From positions 261,554 through 325,553 of the forward strand of contig BCGQ01000002.1 in NCBI GenBank assembly GCA_001599355.1: a stretch of DNA of 64,000 nucleotides. Reading direction: 5' to 3'. The notes under the pieces are model-generated. The model was not told the origin of the DNA. It was given only the letters and a program-made list of their open reading frames with translations, and searched no databases. Of this stretch, positions 50,227-61,060 are shown piece by piece. The stretch is from Nakazawaea peltata. Taxonomy: Eukaryota > Ascomycota > Pichiomycetes > Alaninales > Pachysolenaceae. The position numbers and the translations under genes were made by a program. Numbering within the stretch: the first letter of the stretch is position 1; each line of letters begins with the position of its first letter.

Positions 50227-51096
50227 ATGAGTAGTGAACAAACAAAGTACGCGTTAGTTACAGGAGCCTCTTCTGGAATTGGCAAAGCAACCGCCAAGGA
50301 ATTGGCCTCGAGAGGTTTCAAGGTGTTTGCTGTTGCCCGTAGATTGGAGCTGATGGATGACCTTAAAGAGCTTGGGATTTTGACTATGAAGTTGGACGTT
50401 ACGAGTCTTGAGGATGTGAAGAAGGTCAAGGAAGAGATTTCTGAAATCACTGGTGGGAAATTGGATATTTTATTCAATAATGCAGGTACTTCATGTACTC
50501 TCCCTGCTTTGGATGTGACTGATGAGCAAGCTAAACTGTGCTTTGAAGTCAATGTTTTCGCCCCAGTCAGATTGACTAGAGAATTTGGTGAGATGTTGAT
50601 CAAAGCTAAAGGATGTGTCGCATTCACTGGATCTCTTGCTGGTGTAACCACTTTCCCATGGGGGTCTATTTATGGAGCCACCAAACTGGCTCTTCACTCC
50701 TATGTCAGAGTCTTACACCTTGAAATGAGACCATTTGGTGTTAAGGTGTTGAATATTATCACTGGTGGAGTCCGTACCGATATTGCCGATACCCGTCCTC
50801 TTCCAACTGACTCTGTTTACTACTCCGAGGCAACTCTTGAATCTTTCAGACGTAGACAAGGACTTGCCAAAGAAAACCATCCAATGGAGCCAGATGTTTA
50901 TGCTAAACAAGTCGTCGATGATATGTTAGCTTTGTCTGATCCATGTGATGTATGGAGAGGAGCTAGAACTTGGATAGGTTGGATTATGAGCCATATGCCA
51001 AGACCACTTCTCGAAAGGATTTTGATCTGGAAGTTTTTCTTGACTGATGTGTTTGCTGATCTTGAACTGAAGTATAGTAAGACACATATTGAGTGA
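50227..51096 (+). CDS. AYR1: NADPH-dependent 1-acyldihydroxyacetone phosphate reductase
   Basis: Short-chain dehydrogenase of lipid droplets and ER that reduces 1-acyl-DHAP to lysophosphatidic acid. 289 residues from the ATG at 50227 (the frame upstream begins with TTG). Cofactor motif TGASSGIGKA (about residues 12-21), NNAG, active-site Ser in FTGSLAGV and the YGATK catalytic pair; a C-terminal hydrophobic segment for membrane association. FTGSLAGV-TFPWGSIYGATK and ITGGV-TDIAD-RPLP match Ayr1 closely. The CTG at 50686-50688 directly follows the catalytic Lys, where Ayr1 has alanine. Confidence 0.94.
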   Translation: MSSEQTKYALVTGASSGIGKATAKELASRGFKVFAVARRLELMDDLKELGILTMKLDVTSLEDVKKVKEEISEITGGKLDILFNNAGTSCTLPALDVTDEQAKLCFEVNVFAPVRLTREFGEMLIKAKGCVAFTGSLAGVTTFPWGSIYGATKLALHSYVRVLHLEMRPFGVKVLNIITGGVRTDIADTRPLPTDSVYYSEATLESFRRRQGLAKENHPMEPDVYAKQVVDDMLALSDPCDVWRGARTWIGWIMSHMPRPLLERILIWKFFLTDVFADLELKYSKTHIE

Positions 51097-51130
51097 TGCA
51101 AAAGATACAGCAAGATACATATTGAGTGAT
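51084..51130 (+). repeat. 33-bp-offset duplication across the AYR1 stop codon
   Basis: ACATATTGAGTGAT occurs at 51084-51097 (last codons and stop of AYR1) and again at 51117-51130, with similar sequence between. The offset is 33 bp. Likely a local tandem duplication. Confidence 0.6.
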
Positions 51131-51457
51131 ACTGATAAGGTAGTATGGAATAGTTATTAAGACATAGTATGATAAGATTATATTAAGTATTGAATGAGAG
51201 TGTAGTTAGAGATGTATGATATAATGGAGAAGAGCTCAGATAATGTCAAGTCAGATAGTATAATTCAGATACTACACATTGAAGATCTTGGTCACGTGAC
51301 CTCACTCACGTGATCATATCACATGCCAATCCCCGGTCGTGCACCCCATCCCAATTCCAAATCAAGTAATTCAATACATCATCTCTTTGTTTACAAAAAA
51401 TAGCAATAAGGGAAGAGCTCTAAAGAAGAGAACCATTTCAAGGACAGTGTAGAGACG
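51097..51457. other. AYR1-RIM20 spacer
   Basis: 361 bp on one strand. Contains the AYR1 tail duplication, AT-rich terminator-like sequence, two CACGTG E-boxes (51290-51313) and one GGTCGTGCAC motif (51335-51344). These sites form a compact RIM20 promoter. Confidence 0.55.
51290..51313. promoter_or_regulatory. paired CACGTG E-boxes upstream of RIM20
   Basis: GGTCACGTGACC (51290-51301), a 12-bp perfect palindrome, and TCACGTGA (51306-51313) lie about 150 bp before the RIM20 start. CACGTG is the site of Cbf1-type and other bHLH factors in yeasts. Confidence 0.6.
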
Positions 51458-53989
51458 ATGGAGGGCTCAAATATCATGTACATACCGTTCAGGCGGACAG
51501 ATCCATCGATCGACTTACTGAATTCCCTCAAAGAAATCATCACCCAGGAATTTTATCAAAGCGCGTCACTGTTTGAACACGAACTCTCAGATTTAGCCGC
51601 GCTTAGAGGAACAGTGGCGAGATCAATTGAAGGTGATACCAAACCAAATGACGATACCGCCTTCGTCCAGTACTATTACCAGATCAGTTGTGTGAAGCGG
51701 AAGTTCCCCTCTGACTGTGTAGAGTTTAGTTGGTCAAGTAACCCCTTAACATACAAACCAGATCATCACGTCCTGTTGAAGTCGTTTGATTTTGAGAGGA
51801 TGAACGTTTTGTATAATCTTGCGGCATTGTATTCTCGGCTTGGATTTGATCAGGACCGGTCAGATTTAGAAGGATTGAAGAAGACGTCTCAATATTTCCA
51901 GAATTCGGCTGGGGTTCTCGAGCTTCTTGTTGAGGTGATTGGTTCTGTGCAAGATTTCCAGATCCCATTGGAGTATTCGATCCAAGCAATTGAAGGGTTG
52001 AAATACTTGATGTTGGCTCAACTGCAGGAGGCCTTCTGGCAAAGAGCTTTAGCTAGTAGTGGGGACAAGATTGTCTCCATTTTGGCCCAACAAGTGGGTG
52101 ATTATTATAGACAGTCGTATGAATCATTTAATAAGTCGCAATTTATTATGAGAAGTGAGTTTCTTAATCATATCAATTGCAAATCGCATCATTTCATGGC
52201 CGCTGCTAGTTATCGGATGGCTCAGGTTGAGCATTCTCAGTCTCGTTATGGTGAGCAGGTGGCATACTTGAAAGAGGCTGATAAGCTTTGTGGACTTGGA
52301 TTGAAATCACTCAGAGGTGTAACCGATCTGGTGGTGGATGATATTAGGGGGTTAAATCAGACAGTAAAGGATGTACTTAAGACTGCTGAGAAGGAGAATA
52401 ACTTGATTTTCAATAAGGTGGTCCCTAATTCTCCTCCTCCTATTGCTGGAAGACCAATGGTGAAGCCAATTTTGGTGAGCTCACTTGAATTTGAGACTCC
52501 AATTCAGGCTCTCAAAAGCATGGGAATCAAACCATTGTTCCTGAATTTATTGCCTTATATTGTTATCCAAAGTGCTCAAGCTTTCAAAGAAAGGCAAGAG
52601 GAGTTTGTCTCCTCCAATCTTATAAAGCCAGTCAATACGTTATCAAAGATGTTTAGAGACTTCATTAGCGAGAGGAATTTACCTCTGTCATTAGACTCGA
52701 TCACCAAACCACAGAGATTACCTGAAAGTTTACTTCAACATTGTCATGATTTGCATTCTAATGATGCTATCTCTAGATTGCTAAGGCAGATGGATGAGTT
52801 GGCTCGCTTAGGTCAACTGAGTGAGAATGTATTATTGGATTGTAGACAGAGATTGGCCATCGAGGAAAGAGAAGAGGAGGAGTTCAAGATGAGACAAGGA
52901 TTACTGAGATGGAATAGAATGTCATCTGAGGAGGCTTCGAAGGAGTTAGTAAGGAAAATCAATCATTATGAAGGTTTTCTTCACCAAGCAGCCGAGGGTG
53001 ATGAGACTATTAGGAATAATGTAGAAGAGATCACACCATATTTGGAGATTATGATTAAACTGGCGACTCCTGGATCTTTTGGGAAAGACGAACTCAAGAA
53101 ATTTGTCCCAATGTCAAATCTTATAGATCTTTCACCCGATCTCAGTAAGGTTATTAAACAGCTTAAAGATGCATTGAGTGAACTGTCAAGGGAGTTGAAT
53201 AAAAGACAAGGATTTCTTGAGGCTGTTGAATTAAAGGCTCGAGAATCGGCTATTTTGCCTAAAATTATATCTGAATATCGTCTTCTTCAATCTCAGGGTG
53301 ACGTGGTTTTGTCCGAGTCCTCGTTTGAGCCTGTATTCACCAGACATTTGAAAAACTTTGACAATGATTTAAGTAATTTGTATCAGATTCGTGATATGCA
53401 GACCTCATTAGAAGGAAGAATCGATACTTTAAACAAAAGGTTTGAGTCCTTGTCGTCTGATACTTCTAGCGTGACTCTGGCTCGTACTGAGGCTCTTCAA
53501 ACACTCGAAGATGCATACAATGGTTATAAAGAGAACATGAACAACATTGCTGAAGGGCAGCAATTCTATCTTGGATTCATTGAGAATGTTCAGAACTTAC
53601 TTCATGAGTGTGATGAGTTTGTATATCAAAGAAGATCTGAGGGACAAGATTTAGAGGCCAAATTGGATTTACTTTACAAGGCACCACCAGCTACTTTTGA
53701 AACTCCATCGAAAAGAATTGCTGATGCTATAGAGCCACCTCCTTCTTTACGGAGATCGACTCTTTCCTTCAATCAGGAGGATGACGATGATGAAAATGAG
53801 ACTTTTTACAGTGATGCAAACATATCATTTGATGATGGAAGTCGTAGTCCGGTAAAGGTTCAAAGAGTCAATGATGGAGGTCGGTTTGCTACTAGAATGG
53901 AAGAGAATTCAATTAGACAACATAAGGTCCGTGATACTACATCAAGAGAGGGGCTTTGGGATCCAAAACATGGAATTGAGTTTGAATAA
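51458..53989 (+). CDS. RIM20: pH-response regulator Rim20/PalA
   Basis: Bro1-domain scaffold that binds the ESCRT-III protein Snf7 and the transcription factor Rim101, bringing Rim101 to its protease Rim13 in alkaline response. 843 residues. Bro1 domain (about 1-370): YIPFRRTDPSIDL start, EFSWSS, LYNLAALYSRLG, the LMLAQ-x-QEAFWQRA block and KSHHFMAAASYRMA, closer to Rim20 than to Bro1. A V-shaped coiled-coil domain follows (about 380-720) and a short acidic tail. The CTG at 52022-52024 falls in LMLAQ-x-QE, where Rim20 has alanine. BRO1 itself is the alternative. Confidence 0.88.
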   Translation: MEGSNIMYIPFRRTDPSIDLLNSLKEIITQEFYQSASLFEHELSDLAALRGTVARSIEGDTKPNDDTAFVQYYYQISCVKRKFPSDCVEFSWSSNPLTYKPDHHVLLKSFDFERMNVLYNLAALYSRLGFDQDRSDLEGLKKTSQYFQNSAGVLELLVEVIGSVQDFQIPLEYSIQAIEGLKYLMLAQLQEAFWQRALASSGDKIVSILAQQVGDYYRQSYESFNKSQFIMRSEFLNHINCKSHHFMAAASYRMAQVEHSQSRYGEQVAYLKEADKLCGLGLKSLRGVTDLVVDDIRGLNQTVKDVLKTAEKENNLIFNKVVPNSPPPIAGRPMVKPILVSSLEFETPIQALKSMGIKPLFLNLLPYIVIQSAQAFKERQEEFVSSNLIKPVNTLSKMFRDFISERNLPLSLDSITKPQRLPESLLQHCHDLHSNDAISRLLRQMDELARLGQLSENVLLDCRQRLAIEEREEEEFKMRQGLLRWNRMSSEEASKELVRKINHYEGFLHQAAEGDETIRNNVEEITPYLEIMIKLATPGSFGKDELKKFVPMSNLIDLSPDLSKVIKQLKDALSELSRELNKRQGFLEAVELKARESAILPKIISEYRLLQSQGDVVLSESSFEPVFTRHLKNFDNDLSNLYQIRDMQTSLEGRIDTLNKRFESLSSDTSSVTLARTEALQTLEDAYNGYKENMNNIAEGQQFYLGFIENVQNLLHECDEFVYQRRSEGQDLEAKLDLLYKAPPATFETPSKRIADAIEPPPSLRRSTLSFNQEDDDDENETFYSDANISFDDGSRSPVKVQRVNDGGRFATRMEENSIRQHKVRDTTSREGLWDPKHGIEFE

Positions 53990-54017
53990 ATGGTAACTAC
54001 CATACATTCATGTTTGA

Positions 54018-55982
<1,965 letters not shown>

Positions 55983-56259
55983 TCACCGTCCAATGTCACC
56001 TTCCACTATCCTCTACACAAACTGGTCCACCTCCTGTCTCTATTAAAAATTTTATATTACCCTAACAAGTATTCTCGAAGATTACTTGTTTGGGAAGTCA
56101 ACGTTTTCCTGGCTATTGCCCCTTCCGGAAATTTACATTTTTCCCCAATCGAGTATCTCGGATTAACCGCGAAAAGAACAACTTCGCCAGAACAAAGGGC
56201 GCTTAACAATTCAGTACTAAACAACACCAACCAAAGGAGTTGTGGGACAGGTAGTGGAG

Positions 56260-58620
56260 ATGAGATTGTTAAAATCCAAACATCAGCGGCTCATATTGCA
56301 ATGCTATCCGCCTGGGAAAAGTGTAGATAAGAAACCCAACCCTTCAGAGTTGAGCTATTTGTTGTACTATGCCACTACCAGAAGGACCAAGTTGTTGAAG
56401 GTGGGGGTGTTCCTTGAGAGAAAGGTGATCAGTGACTACAATCATAACAGGACGGGTAATTTGGCCGTGTCGTTGGAGATTGTGCGTGGATTGATCGAGA
56501 AATGCTCCGATAATCTCGACGCGTTCGCCACTAACATCATGGTGATTTTCCAGCATATTTTAAAGACCACCGACTTGCTGTTATGTCAGGATTTACTTCC
56601 GATATTCAAGCTGTTCTGTAATCATATTCGTAGTGATATATTCAATGGAGACATTGAGTTTGTGAATCACTTCGAGCAGGTTTGTAAAGCCTTTGTCAAT
56701 TTCGGTTATAAACCGCTTGCTCCCAATGTTCCTGAATGGACAGTGTTGAGTTTGGAAAGTGTCCAGGCTTTCAGTCCAGTTTTGGCTTATAATAATCATC
56801 TTACGGGGAAGCTTGTTAATTATTCGATGCCATTGATCTTGAAGAACATTTATGATGTAGGTAAGAAGGAATTGGATTCTCACTTGCTTCCTGATGGAAA
56901 TAATGAGTTGAGGAAACTTGCTACTATCCGTCAAGTGACTACCCTGCTGTCTGCCAATGGGGTGGATCAAGGAGCATTGTCTTCCAATACTGTAGAGGGA
57001 GAAGCATACCGAGCATTGAATACTTTATTTGACACTACTTCTAATTCTACTGGCAACCAGTTACAGAACTCGTCTATAGCTTTGATAGACTATATCATTG
57101 TACATAAAGTGACTGATCATTGGGCTGATAGGTTAATTCAACTCTCGGTCAGTTGGATTCCTGTGTCGTCGAGATTCAAATTCTTGGACTCGTTGTTCCA
57201 ACGTTTGACTAATGAGAAAGATAATGAGACTAGATTGAAGTTGACCTCCAGAGTTGCTGCTTTGCTCTCTTCCTCCGTCACAATGGTCAGTCTTGATGTT
57301 CCTGGTACTTTGAAGATCTTTGTGCAAGAGCAACTTGGCTTAGTGGGTCGTTCTGAACCTTTGATAGGTGGATATTCCAACTGTATTAAATCATTAGCCA
57401 TTCATCAATATTATAGGAATCAAACATCTGATATCGTGGCTGAATTATTGAAGGAGATTGCTAGTTTGACCAACTCGGACCAATATAAAGCTCAATGTTT
57501 GGTATTATTGGATGATATCGATGGGGTAATGAAGGTTTCTCATCCAGAGTTTGGTGATTCTGTCCCATTAGATATTTGGGAGGATACTTTTGATCTTCTT
57601 TTTGTTAAAGATGATCTCATTCGTATTCCTTATCAACGTTTACTTGTAAATTCTTTACATAGAGAGGTCAAGAACGCTGACAACTTCAAAAAACCAAACT
57701 ATGGACGGTACATTTCCACCCAATTCAACCCCGTGGCTCATTTCTTCCAAATGGTCAATCAATATCTTTCACCTACAGAGGAGCCAATGAGTCCAGGCGT
57801 TTTAAGAACTATTGTAGAGGTGTTCAAAGGACTCATCTTCAGATATGGGATCAACGCTATTGTCAATGGACTCTCCTACTTTGATAACTGGCAAGTAAAA
57901 GATATTAAGAACAGTACTGCACAAGATAAATCAAGAGACACTTTGCTGTATATTTTTATGTTAGAATCTAGCAGATATGTGGAGTTATCAGGATTGGAAA
58001 ACGATGTGCTTTCCAAGATTAAGTTCCGTCAGAATAATGGGTTGTTCGTAGCTTATGATGTTGATACTTCTGGCTGTAAAGAAGCATCCGACCCGTTCAT
58101 TACCAAAGAACTTCTTTCTTCACATATTTCTCAGAATCAAACCTTAGTCACTTGGTTAGATGCCGATAAGAATGCACATGATGATTTTTCGACTGGGTTA
58201 TCCAAGCAACCTTCACTTCTTGCTATGGGATCAAATGTTGCCAATGGAGAGACTTCTGGAGGCACCAGTCCTTCAGGATCGACTCCAACTACTAGCCATG
58301 CCAATGGACTGGTCACCACTGCTGAGCAGTATCGTGATACCGTCAATTCTGCTGGTATGAACAGATCTTTCACTCCTATCTCCACTTTCCATGCCAAACC
58401 ATCTCCTAGAGTAGCTGATTTGAAGCATGCTATTAGTGGAAGCAGTTTAAGAATTGCTTCATTTGGTCATGGATCGATCAGAGATGGTGGATTTGGATCT
58501 AGTCTTGTATCTAGTAGGATTGTTGACGATGTTGGGTCACTTTTAGCTGATTTGGATGTGAATGGAGATCTTAGTAGTGATGAAGAAGCGTCGTATGTGA
58601 AGGGTCGGTTAGTACGCTAA
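56260..58620 (+). CDS. EFR3: plasma-membrane anchor of PI 4-kinase Stt4
   Basis: Efr3 recruits the Stt4-Ypp1 phosphatidylinositol 4-kinase complex to plasma-membrane patches. 786 residues from the ATG at 56260 (782 in S. cerevisiae). N terminus MRLLKSKHQRLILQCYPPGK matches the family; basic residues there bind membrane lipid. The rest is a helical rod with HEAT/ARM-like repeats (about 20-600), and a Ser-rich disordered C terminus with SP sites. The frame continues upstream from a GTG but the conserved start is the ATG. Confidence 0.92.
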   Translation: MRLLKSKHQRLILQCYPPGKSVDKKPNPSELSYLLYYATTRRTKLLKVGVFLERKVISDYNHNRTGNLAVSLEIVRGLIEKCSDNLDAFATNIMVIFQHILKTTDLLLCQDLLPIFKLFCNHIRSDIFNGDIEFVNHFEQVCKAFVNFGYKPLAPNVPEWTVLSLESVQAFSPVLAYNNHLTGKLVNYSMPLILKNIYDVGKKELDSHLLPDGNNELRKLATIRQVTTLLSANGVDQGALSSNTVEGEAYRALNTLFDTTSNSTGNQLQNSSIALIDYIIVHKVTDHWADRLIQLSVSWIPVSSRFKFLDSLFQRLTNEKDNETRLKLTSRVAALLSSSVTMVSLDVPGTLKIFVQEQLGLVGRSEPLIGGYSNCIKSLAIHQYYRNQTSDIVAELLKEIASLTNSDQYKAQCLVLLDDIDGVMKVSHPEFGDSVPLDIWEDTFDLLFVKDDLIRIPYQRLLVNSLHREVKNADNFKKPNYGRYISTQFNPVAHFFQMVNQYLSPTEEPMSPGVLRTIVEVFKGLIFRYGINAIVNGLSYFDNWQVKDIKNSTAQDKSRDTLLYIFMLESSRYVELSGLENDVLSKIKFRQNNGLFVAYDVDTSGCKEASDPFITKELLSSHISQNQTLVTWLDADKNAHDDFSTGLSKQPSLLAMGSNVANGETSGGTSPSGSTPTTSHANGLVTTAEQYRDTVNSAGMNRSFTPISTFHAKPSPRVADLKHAISGSSLRIASFGHGSIRDGGFGSSLVSSRIVDDVGSLLADLDVNGDLSSDEEASYVKGRLVR

Positions 58621-58971
58621 AGGTGCACAAGGTCGTGTACTGCTAAAAATTAAAGGTCGTGTAAATGAGAAAATAAAAGGTCGTGCGCTATACCAAAACA
58701 GGTCTTGGTTAAGATAAGGCTGGTAGCTAAGGCTAGTAGGTACAGTGGTGGGGGTTAGCTACAGAAGAGAACAGTTGGTCAAGATGGACAGTTGCAGGAG
58801 ACCTCTAGCTGTTCCAATTTGGTTTTAATCCCAGTCATTGACTACCAAACTACGCTGTAAAGTAGTGACGGCCACAGTAAGCCACACTCAGTTAATACAT
58901 TAAAGACCAGATATCTATTTCAATATATATATAACCAATTCATATAGAGCTTCTGTCAAAATTTGTTATCC
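58621..58971. other. EFR3-CAF20 convergent spacer
   Basis: 351 bp. Begins with three spaced copies of GGTCGTG (58631, 58655, 58679), then unremarkable sequence and an ATATATATA run before the CAF20 stop. No gene seen. Confidence 0.5.
58631..58687 (+). repeat. three evenly spaced GGTCGTG motifs behind EFR3
   Basis: GGTCGTGT at 58631, GGTCGTGT at 58655 and GGTCGTGCG at 58679: exactly 24-bp spacing, within 70 bp of the EFR3 stop. Copies of the motif found across the window. Confidence 0.75.
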
Positions 58972-59436
58972 TTATTCATCATCATCCTCGTCATCAGAGA
59001 CCAAAGCGTCGAAAGCATTAAAAGTCTTGCTTGGTTTATCGGTGATTTCTCTTGGATCGGCAGGTTTAGAACTACCGATGTTTTTGTTGTTAGGTCTGGC
59101 CTTGACAAAGGTTTCTCTGAAAGTCTCCTTCTCAGCTTCAGCGGTAGCATCAGCACTGAATGACTTCTTCTTAACAGGAGCAGTGGTAATCCATCCATCG
59201 GCATCTACTTTTGGAGCTTCTTTAACTTTATGAGGTCTTCTTGGGTTGAAACGATGGCCAACAGAAGATCTTCTTCTTCCGGTTCCCAAATAGTGCTCGT
59301 CATGTTCACTCAAGGCGGCAAGGGCTACCTTTACTTCCTCGAACATCTTCATGAACGAGCTCAAGTCGCCGTTGGCTGGCAACGTGGCAACATCCTTGTA
59401 TTGGAGTAATTGTTCCTCGTTGTATTTAGTAACCAT
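58972..59436 (-). CDS. CAF20: eIF4E-binding protein Caf20 (p20)
   Basis: Translation repressor that competes with eIF4G for the cap-binding protein eIF4E. 154 residues (161 in yeast). The eIF4E-binding motif YxxxxL-hydrophobic is at the N terminus (YNEEQLL, residues 5-11). Then GRRRSSVGHRF, VDADGWITTA, KARPNNKNIGSSKPADPREI and the acidic C terminus FNAFDALVSDDEDDDE all match Caf20. Small and disordered, as expected. Confidence 0.94.
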   Translation of the reverse strand: MVTKYNEEQLLQYKDVATLPANGDLSSFMKMFEEVKVALAALSEHDEHYLGTGRRRSSVGHRFNPRRPHKVKEAPKVDADGWITTAPVKKKSFSADATAEAEKETFRETFVKARPNNKNIGSSKPADPREITDKPSKTFNAFDALVSDDEDDDE

Positions 59437-60105
59437 CTCTGCTCTGTTCCGTAAAAATGTAAATTCAAGAGAAAATATTACCTATCACTCCGTCGCTCCC
59501 AGTTCACAATCTGATTTCTAAAGCCTCTTTAAAACCTTTTCGACATTCGTTTTCACCCTTTTTTTTTGCTTGATTTTTTTTTTCTTCTGTGAGATTCTTT
59601 GCGTGAGAGGGGTCGTGCAGGGGATAAATAGGCTTAATTGGGAGTTTTGGGATGAGATTCACGATTTTTGCTCTGCTCGTGTGAGGAAGGATCGGAAGAG
59701 GGGGGTAACGGTAATGGTATGGGGGATGAAAATGGGTGCCGGAATTAGGTGATTCCACTTGGTTTTGACATATGACAGGAATATTCAGTTTCTGGTCTTA
59801 CGAGCATTTTCATTTGTTAATAATTTCTGGGGTCTCCAGTTAATTCCAAGATCTGAGGATTTTCGAATTTCGATTGTTAAGCTTTAGGATTTTTTCGCTG
59901 AGCTCTATGCTCCTCTGTGCTATGCTCTGTGTTTTTGCTTTGTGTTTTGCTCTGCGCTCTTGCTCTGTGCCCTTGGATTCTTCCCCTAATCTTCTTGAGC
60001 ATTTTATCATTTCCACCTCTTCTCCTTAGAAAATTTTTATACTAAAATTTAAAAATTTTTACCCTCCATCTCTATCTCATCTACCTCATATACATCCCTC
60101 AAACC
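59437..60105. other. CAF20-TMA16 divergent promoter
   Basis: 669 bp. GGTCGTGCA at 59611-59619; a tract of TGCTCTGTG-like repeats at about 59900-59970 (59923, 59948, 59960); and two AAAATTTTT blocks with a CTCATC core next to TMA16 (see the RRPE/PAC entry). No gene seen. Confidence 0.5.
60029..60081 (+). promoter_or_regulatory. RRPE-like and PAC-like elements of TMA16
   Basis: GAAAATTTTTAT (about 60029-60040) and AAAAATTTTTA (about 60051-60061) resemble the RRPE, and CTCATC (60076-60081) the PAC core; the set lies within 80 bp of the TMA16 start, similar to the NOP2 promoter. Confidence 0.45.
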
Positions 60106-60645
60106 ATGCCTGTCATCAAAAGTTTGGGTAAGATCCAAAAGGCGACTGCCAACAAAAACATCCACCCAAAAGGTAGAAAATTCAAGCAGCTTAATAAAGC
60201 CACTTTGAGAGAGAAACATATCCTGAAAAAGAAGCTGGATCATATCGAGAAGAAGTCCAATGAGTTGCTGATTGTCAAGTTTTTACAAGATATTCTGACC
60301 TCAGAGACATTTGCTGAGCAAGAGAAGTTCTCATTGCAAGAATTGAAGGATTTCCTGCAACTGTTTATCGACAGAGACGATGAAGAAATCGAAGAGTTGA
60401 AGGCTCAAAGAAAGCCAGGAAGACCAACTCCTAATAGACAAATCTTATTGGAGAGTCGTAAGAAACAAGAGTCTCACATATTTGAAACCGGATGGTATTT
60501 ACCTAATCTTATGGATCCTAAGAATGTTAAGAATTTAAGACTGTGGAATGGTACATTTGGGGGTAATAATAATATTGCTAAGGTTTTGGTCAAGAGGAGT
60601 GATTCTGAAGATAAGTTTCTGGTAGATCTGGATATGCTGCTGTAG
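60106..60645 (+). CDS. TMA16: translation machinery-associated protein 16
   Basis: Nuclear factor associated with pre-60S ribosomes. 179 residues (178 in yeast). MPVIKSLGKIQKA, VHPKGRK-like IHPKGRKFKQL, FIDRDDEEIEELKAQRKPGRP and NRQILLESRKKQE, and LRLWNGTFGG near the C terminus, all match Tma16. Two blocks test the code: the CTG at 60268-60270 lies in NEL-x-IVKFLQD, where Tma16 has alanine, and DF-x-Q-x-FIDRDD carries two CTGs at tolerant positions. Confidence 0.94.
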   Translation: MPVIKSLGKIQKATANKNIHPKGRKFKQLNKATLREKHILKKKLDHIEKKSNELLIVKFLQDILTSETFAEQEKFSLQELKDFLQLFIDRDDEEIEELKAQRKPGRPTPNRQILLESRKKQESHIFETGWYLPNLMDPKNVKNLRLWNGTFGGNNNIAKVLVKRSDSEDKFLVDLDMLL

Positions 60646-61060
60646 ATTGTATAATAGGATAATGCATATAACTTAAAATGGTTTGATAGTGTGATAGTAG
60701 ATTATTTCATAAGCTTCATAAATATTATATATAATAGTTTAATTAGGTAGAGGAAGTATATTAAATATATAGTTCATGGAGGGATAAATCTCTAACGGTC
60801 ACCGAGTCCATAGGAGTTCTAACCACAAACTAACACTACTAGTAACCTCAATCAAGTCCAAGTTACCCTGAATAACCTGAATTACCTGAATTACCTACAC
60901 TAAAGTTTAAAGTTAGGGATACTTAGTCGTGCACACCCAAAAGCCCAATTAGGAAATCTTACGTAAGCACTACAATCACCCCCAATTTATAGAGTTCACT
61001 TTAGAAAGTTCACTTTATTATCAATAACATACTCAAATAGAGAACTAAACCAGCTAATTC
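60646..61060. other. TMA16 3' flank
   Basis: 415 bp between convergent genes, AT-rich with ATATATAATAG sequence at 60725-60770. A repeat of ATTACCTGA occurs at 60870-60895 and AGTCGTGCAC at 60925-60934. No gene seen. Confidence 0.45.

Noticed and set aside
51458-53989. BRO1 rather than RIM20
   Set aside because: The N-terminal IPFRRT-like start and the LMLAQxQExFWQ block resemble Rim20/PalA more than Bro1, though the length alone would fit Bro1.
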